The translations under genes were made by a program, and so were the position numbers. The notes beneath the pieces are model-generated. The model saw only the letters and a list, made by a program, of their open reading frames with translations. It was not told the origin of the DNA and made no database searches. A stretch of 64,000 nucleotides of DNA from Larkinella rosea (GTDB lineage Bacteria; Bacteroidota; Bacteroidia; Cytophagales; Spirosomataceae), in NCBI RefSeq assembly GCF_003858635.1, contig NZ_RQJO01000007.1:1799941-1863940 (forward strand), read 5' to 3'. This document shows positions 61,385 through 64,000 of this stretch, one piece after another. Every line of letters starts with the position of its first letter. Position 1 is the first letter of the stretch.

Positions 61385-64000
61385 ATGGGTAAATGCATCG
61401 TTCAAAGGTGGCTCATCGTCCTGTTATGCCTGCTCTCAATCGCTGGACAGGCACAATCGACGGTGCTTTATTTCAACGAACCGCCCAAAGAGACGCTGGG
61501 TCGAAACCGGAACCAACTGGTTATCAATAAATTCTTTAACGACCGTGAGGATTTTCTCTGGTTCGTCAGCGGCAATGGCCTAAACCGGTACGACGGCCAC
61601 GAGATCGTATCGATCCGCTCCAATCCCGTTGATCTGAATTCCTTATCCTCGTCACGTGCGATCGATATGATCCAGGATGAGCAGGGCAACTTTTGGATCA
61701 CCACCCGCGACGGTGGCCTGAATGCCTATAATCCGCAAACCGGAAAGATCGCCCATTTTCATCATGTGCCTACCAACAAAGCCAGTCTATCGTCCGATAA
61801 ACTCCGGTTCCTGCAACGCGATGAGTCGGGTCAGATCTGGATCGGGAGCGATTTGGGTATGAACCAGTTCGACCCAAAAACAGGCCGTACCGTTCGTTTT
61901 TTGCCCAAACCCGGCGAGGTAGGGCAGTTACAGGGCAACCCCCTGTCGCCCATTGTGATCGAATCAGACCGGATTTATGTCAGCACCACCGTCGGCTTCG
62001 AATACTATAACCGGACTAGTAAACAATGGCATTGCTTTCCGGCGGTAGACAAAAAGGGTGTGTCTGTTCCCAACTTCATCGTTGGTCTGAATGCTCCCAA
62101 TAGCCTCTGTAAAGATCATCGGGGCTTGCTCTGGATGGGTGTTCCCAACCAAACCGGGCTTCAGGTGTTCAATCCAAAAACTGGGCAGATCACCTCGTTC
62201 GACAAGCACACGGCCGACGGGAAACCGATTACGTTTCCGAAAGTAATTCTGGAAGATCGGTCGGGGCGGCTCTGGCTCTGTTGCGAGGACGACATTTTTC
62301 GAATTTCGGCCGATCGGACCGTGGTAGAGCACTGTATCCCGATGGCCGTCGAAAATCAGGAACCGCTATCGGGCTTGGTGACGCTTTACGAAGATCGGCA
62401 GGGGTTGATCTGGCTGGAGCGTATAAGTGACAAGAATCCGCTCTTTTTCGATGCCCGCCAGGAACGTTACCCTAACCTGAAAATGCCGCAATTGGGCAAG
62501 GTCAAGCCGCTGGCTAACGATCTATTTCCTGACGCGAACGGCCTGATCTGGATCAGTACCGATCTGGGGCTGATTCGTCACGATCCCAGCGGGGGCCATC
62601 CAGGCGGGGACGATACAAGGTTTGTGCTGAAGCTACCCAACGTTTATTCCAGTATCCCCCTGTCCGATCATCACCTGCTGCTTATTTCGGAAGATGAGGG
62701 TTTGTTTATTTTCGACAAAAAAACGGGTCGTGCCCTCCCTGTCCGGTTCCATAAAGCGGGGATTAAATCGATCCAAGCCCCCATCTTTACGGTTCTAGAC
62801 CAGGACGGCGACTTGTGGATCTCGACCTGGGGCTATGGGCTTTTCCGTATTCCGAAGGGTAGTTTGTCCGTAAAAACGGGCCTTGTGAGCGTCTATGAGC
62901 AATGGAAAAATGACCCTGCCAACCCCAACAGCCTGCTGTCGAATCTACTGCAAAAAATTGCCGTCGATGCTCAGAATACCGTCTGGGTGTGCGGAGCCGC
63001 CAACGGGCTTTGCCGGGTAAACAAACACACCCGTCGCGTACAACGGTTTATGCTCCGGCAAGGCGACCCGCATGGGCTGGCCAGCAACTACACCTACGCA
63101 CCATTGGTTGATAAGCAGGGCGATGTGTGGGTAACGAGTGGGTATAGTGCTCCTTTACAGCGGCTGTCGGTCAAAACGGGGAAGTTCAAAAAATATGGCA
63201 TTGCCAACGGGTTTACAGATGATTATTTTGCCCATGCCACGCTGGACGGAACTGGCAAAATCTGGTTCAATCAGAATCAGGTAGTTTCCAGTATCGATCC
63301 CATAACGGAGCGAGTAACCACGTTTCCGCAGTTTGTGGGTACATCGGTCTTTAGTACGCCAATTGCCGCACAGCCCCTCACAGGCGAGATTTATTTTAGT
63401 TGCCAAAACAACCTTCGACGGTTTAGGCCAGCCTTGATTCAGAACGCCCCCCGAACGCCGTCGCCCCTGCGGCTGGTGGCGGTATCTTATTTCGATGCCG
63501 ACGAGACAGAAACCATGAAGCCGCTACCCGAAAATCGCTGGCGAGCCAATGAACTGGCGTTGTCGTATCGGGAAAACACGCTTGAACTCAAATTTGCACT
63601 TCTGGATTACCGCAGCATCACCGGTCGGGAATATGTCTACGCCCTGACCGGGGTGGATGAGGAACCTCAGTGGGTAAGCATCGGCCTGAAAAATACCGTC
63701 GATTTTGCCCAGATGAAGCCAGGTACCTACCTGTTCCACCTGAAAGCCCGCAACAGCGACGGGATTTGGACTAAACTGGCAAAACCCCTGCGTATTAACA
63801 TCACCCCGCCCTGGTGGCAAAGCCCCTGGGCGTATGTTGCTTATACACTGCTGCTGTTGCTCGGTTTTTGGTACCTGATGAAGGCCCGGCTGCGCGAACA
63901 GGCTCGCGAACTGGCCCTGCAGGAAGCCGTAATTATTAAACAGCAGCGCGACGAGATTGCCCAAAAAAATGCTCAAAACGAACTCCTGTTGAAGGAAATT
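61385..64000 (+). CDS. Two-component-propeller sensor histidine kinase (partial, cut by the right edge)
   Basis: Open from ATG 61385 to the window end (872 codons). A signal peptide (WLIVLLCLLSIAGQAQ) is followed by a long periplasmic beta-propeller of Reg_prop repeats (REDFLWFVSGNGLNRYDG, QGNFWITTRDGGLNAYNP, DGDLWISTWGYGLFRI). A Y_Y_Y-type domain follows (about 715-800; EYVYALTGVDEEPQWVS). Next come a membrane helix (WAYVAYTLLLLLGFWYLM, about 814-832) and the start of a cytoplasmic coiled coil ending LLLKEI, as in kinases that continue with HHRVKN. It probably senses an extracellular glycan or stress signal and may phosphorylate the LytTR regulator at 52138. The kinase domain itself is outside the window. 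Confidence 0.88.
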   Translation, partial: MGKCIVQRWLIVLLCLLSIAGQAQSTVLYFNEPPKETLGRNRNQLVINKFFNDREDFLWFVSGNGLNRYDGHEIVSIRSNPVDLNSLSSSRAIDMIQDEQGNFWITTRDGGLNAYNPQTGKIAHFHHVPTNKASLSSDKLRFLQRDESGQIWIGSDLGMNQFDPKTGRTVRFLPKPGEVGQLQGNPLSPIVIESDRIYVSTTVGFEYYNRTSKQWHCFPAVDKKGVSVPNFIVGLNAPNSLCKDHRGLLWMGVPNQTGLQVFNPKTGQITSFDKHTADGKPITFPKVILEDRSGRLWLCCEDDIFRISADRTVVEHCIPMAVENQEPLSGLVTLYEDRQGLIWLERISDKNPLFFDARQERYPNLKMPQLGKVKPLANDLFPDANGLIWISTDLGLIRHDPSGGHPGGDDTRFVLKLPNVYSSIPLSDHHLLLISEDEGLFIFDKKTGRALPVRFHKAGIKSIQAPIFTVLDQDGDLWISTWGYGLFRIPKGSLSVKTGLVSVYEQWKNDPANPNSLLSNLLQKIAVDAQNTVWVCGAANGLCRVNKHTRRVQRFMLRQGDPHGLASNYTYAPLVDKQGDVWVTSGYSAPLQRLSVKTGKFKKYGIANGFTDDYFAHATLDGTGKIWFNQNQVVSSIDPITERVTTFPQFVGTSVFSTPIAAQPLTGEIYFSCQNNLRRFRPALIQNAPRTPSPLRLVAVSYFDADETETMKPLPENRWRANELALSYRENTLELKFALLDYRSITGREYVYALTGVDEEPQWVSIGLKNTVDFAQMKPGTYLFHLKARNSDGIWTKLAKPLRINITPPWWQSPWAYVAYTLLLLLGFWYLMKARLREQARELALQEAVIIKQQRDEIAQKNAQNELLLKEI

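Overview
The window reads as chromosome of a Bacteroidota member, most likely a Cytophagales/Spirosomataceae-type bacterium (Larkinella or Spirosoma-like). This is inferred from the T9SS C-terminal sorting domain at the left edge, Bacteroidota-style lipoproteins, LytTR and two-component-propeller signalling, GC near 50 percent and the gene families present. No rRNA or tRNA gene, CRISPR array or complete insertion sequence was seen.

Layout. (1) 1-7.5 kb: the end of a T9SS-secreted modular protein, a two-gene type I export system (an ABC exporter with a dead C39-like domain plus an HlyD adaptor), two uncharacterised genes and a decayed region. (2) 7.5-40.4 kb: a large carbohydrate-catabolic island. 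It holds secreted or periplasmic hydrolases (GH20, a sialidase-fold protein, DUF1080, a beta-helix/PDZ protein and two paralogues of an uncharacterised ~800-residue hydrolase-like family). It also holds two paralogues of an uncharacterised polytopic membrane family (both with IRGxFGHE and TPPRS motifs), an MFS sugar permease, a XylR-like AraC regulator and an HGSNAT/NagX-like acetyltransferase. Intracellular enzymes are a DegT aminotransferase, Gfo/Idh dehydrogenase, Zn-type and SDR dehydrogenases, two sugar isomerases, an HPS-like decarboxylase/aldolase, an HpcH/HpaI aldolase, a methylmalonate-semialdehyde dehydrogenase and a class III aminotransferase. The set resembles breakdown of an unusual (amino/keto) sugar or cyclitol; the substrate cannot be read from sequence. 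(3) 40.4-43.4 kb: housekeeping queG, grpE and dnaJ. (4) 43.4-52.1 kb: an insertion-sequence graveyard with relics of IS3, two IS5-type elements and an unidentified element, truncated host genes, and an intact thiol/electrophile-stress-like cluster (SDR, DoxX, FrnE/DsbA-like, HxlR). (5) 52.1-64 kb: a LytTR response regulator, an extended SDR, and a run of small NTF2-like (SnoaL/DUF4440) proteins, lipoproteins and small enzymes, ending in a propeller-type sensor kinase cut by the window edge.

The most unusual observations are: (a) four families of long imperfect palindromes placed between genes of the catabolic island, several overlapping stop codons; (b) two near-identical 16-nt GC-rich hairpin insertions that break two unrelated transposase genes, with two weaker relatives nearby; (c) duplicated, uncharacterised hydrolase-like and membrane families in one catabolic locus; (d) a shared lipoprotein signal segment placed in front of different folds, including a RidA protein lacking its usual arginine.
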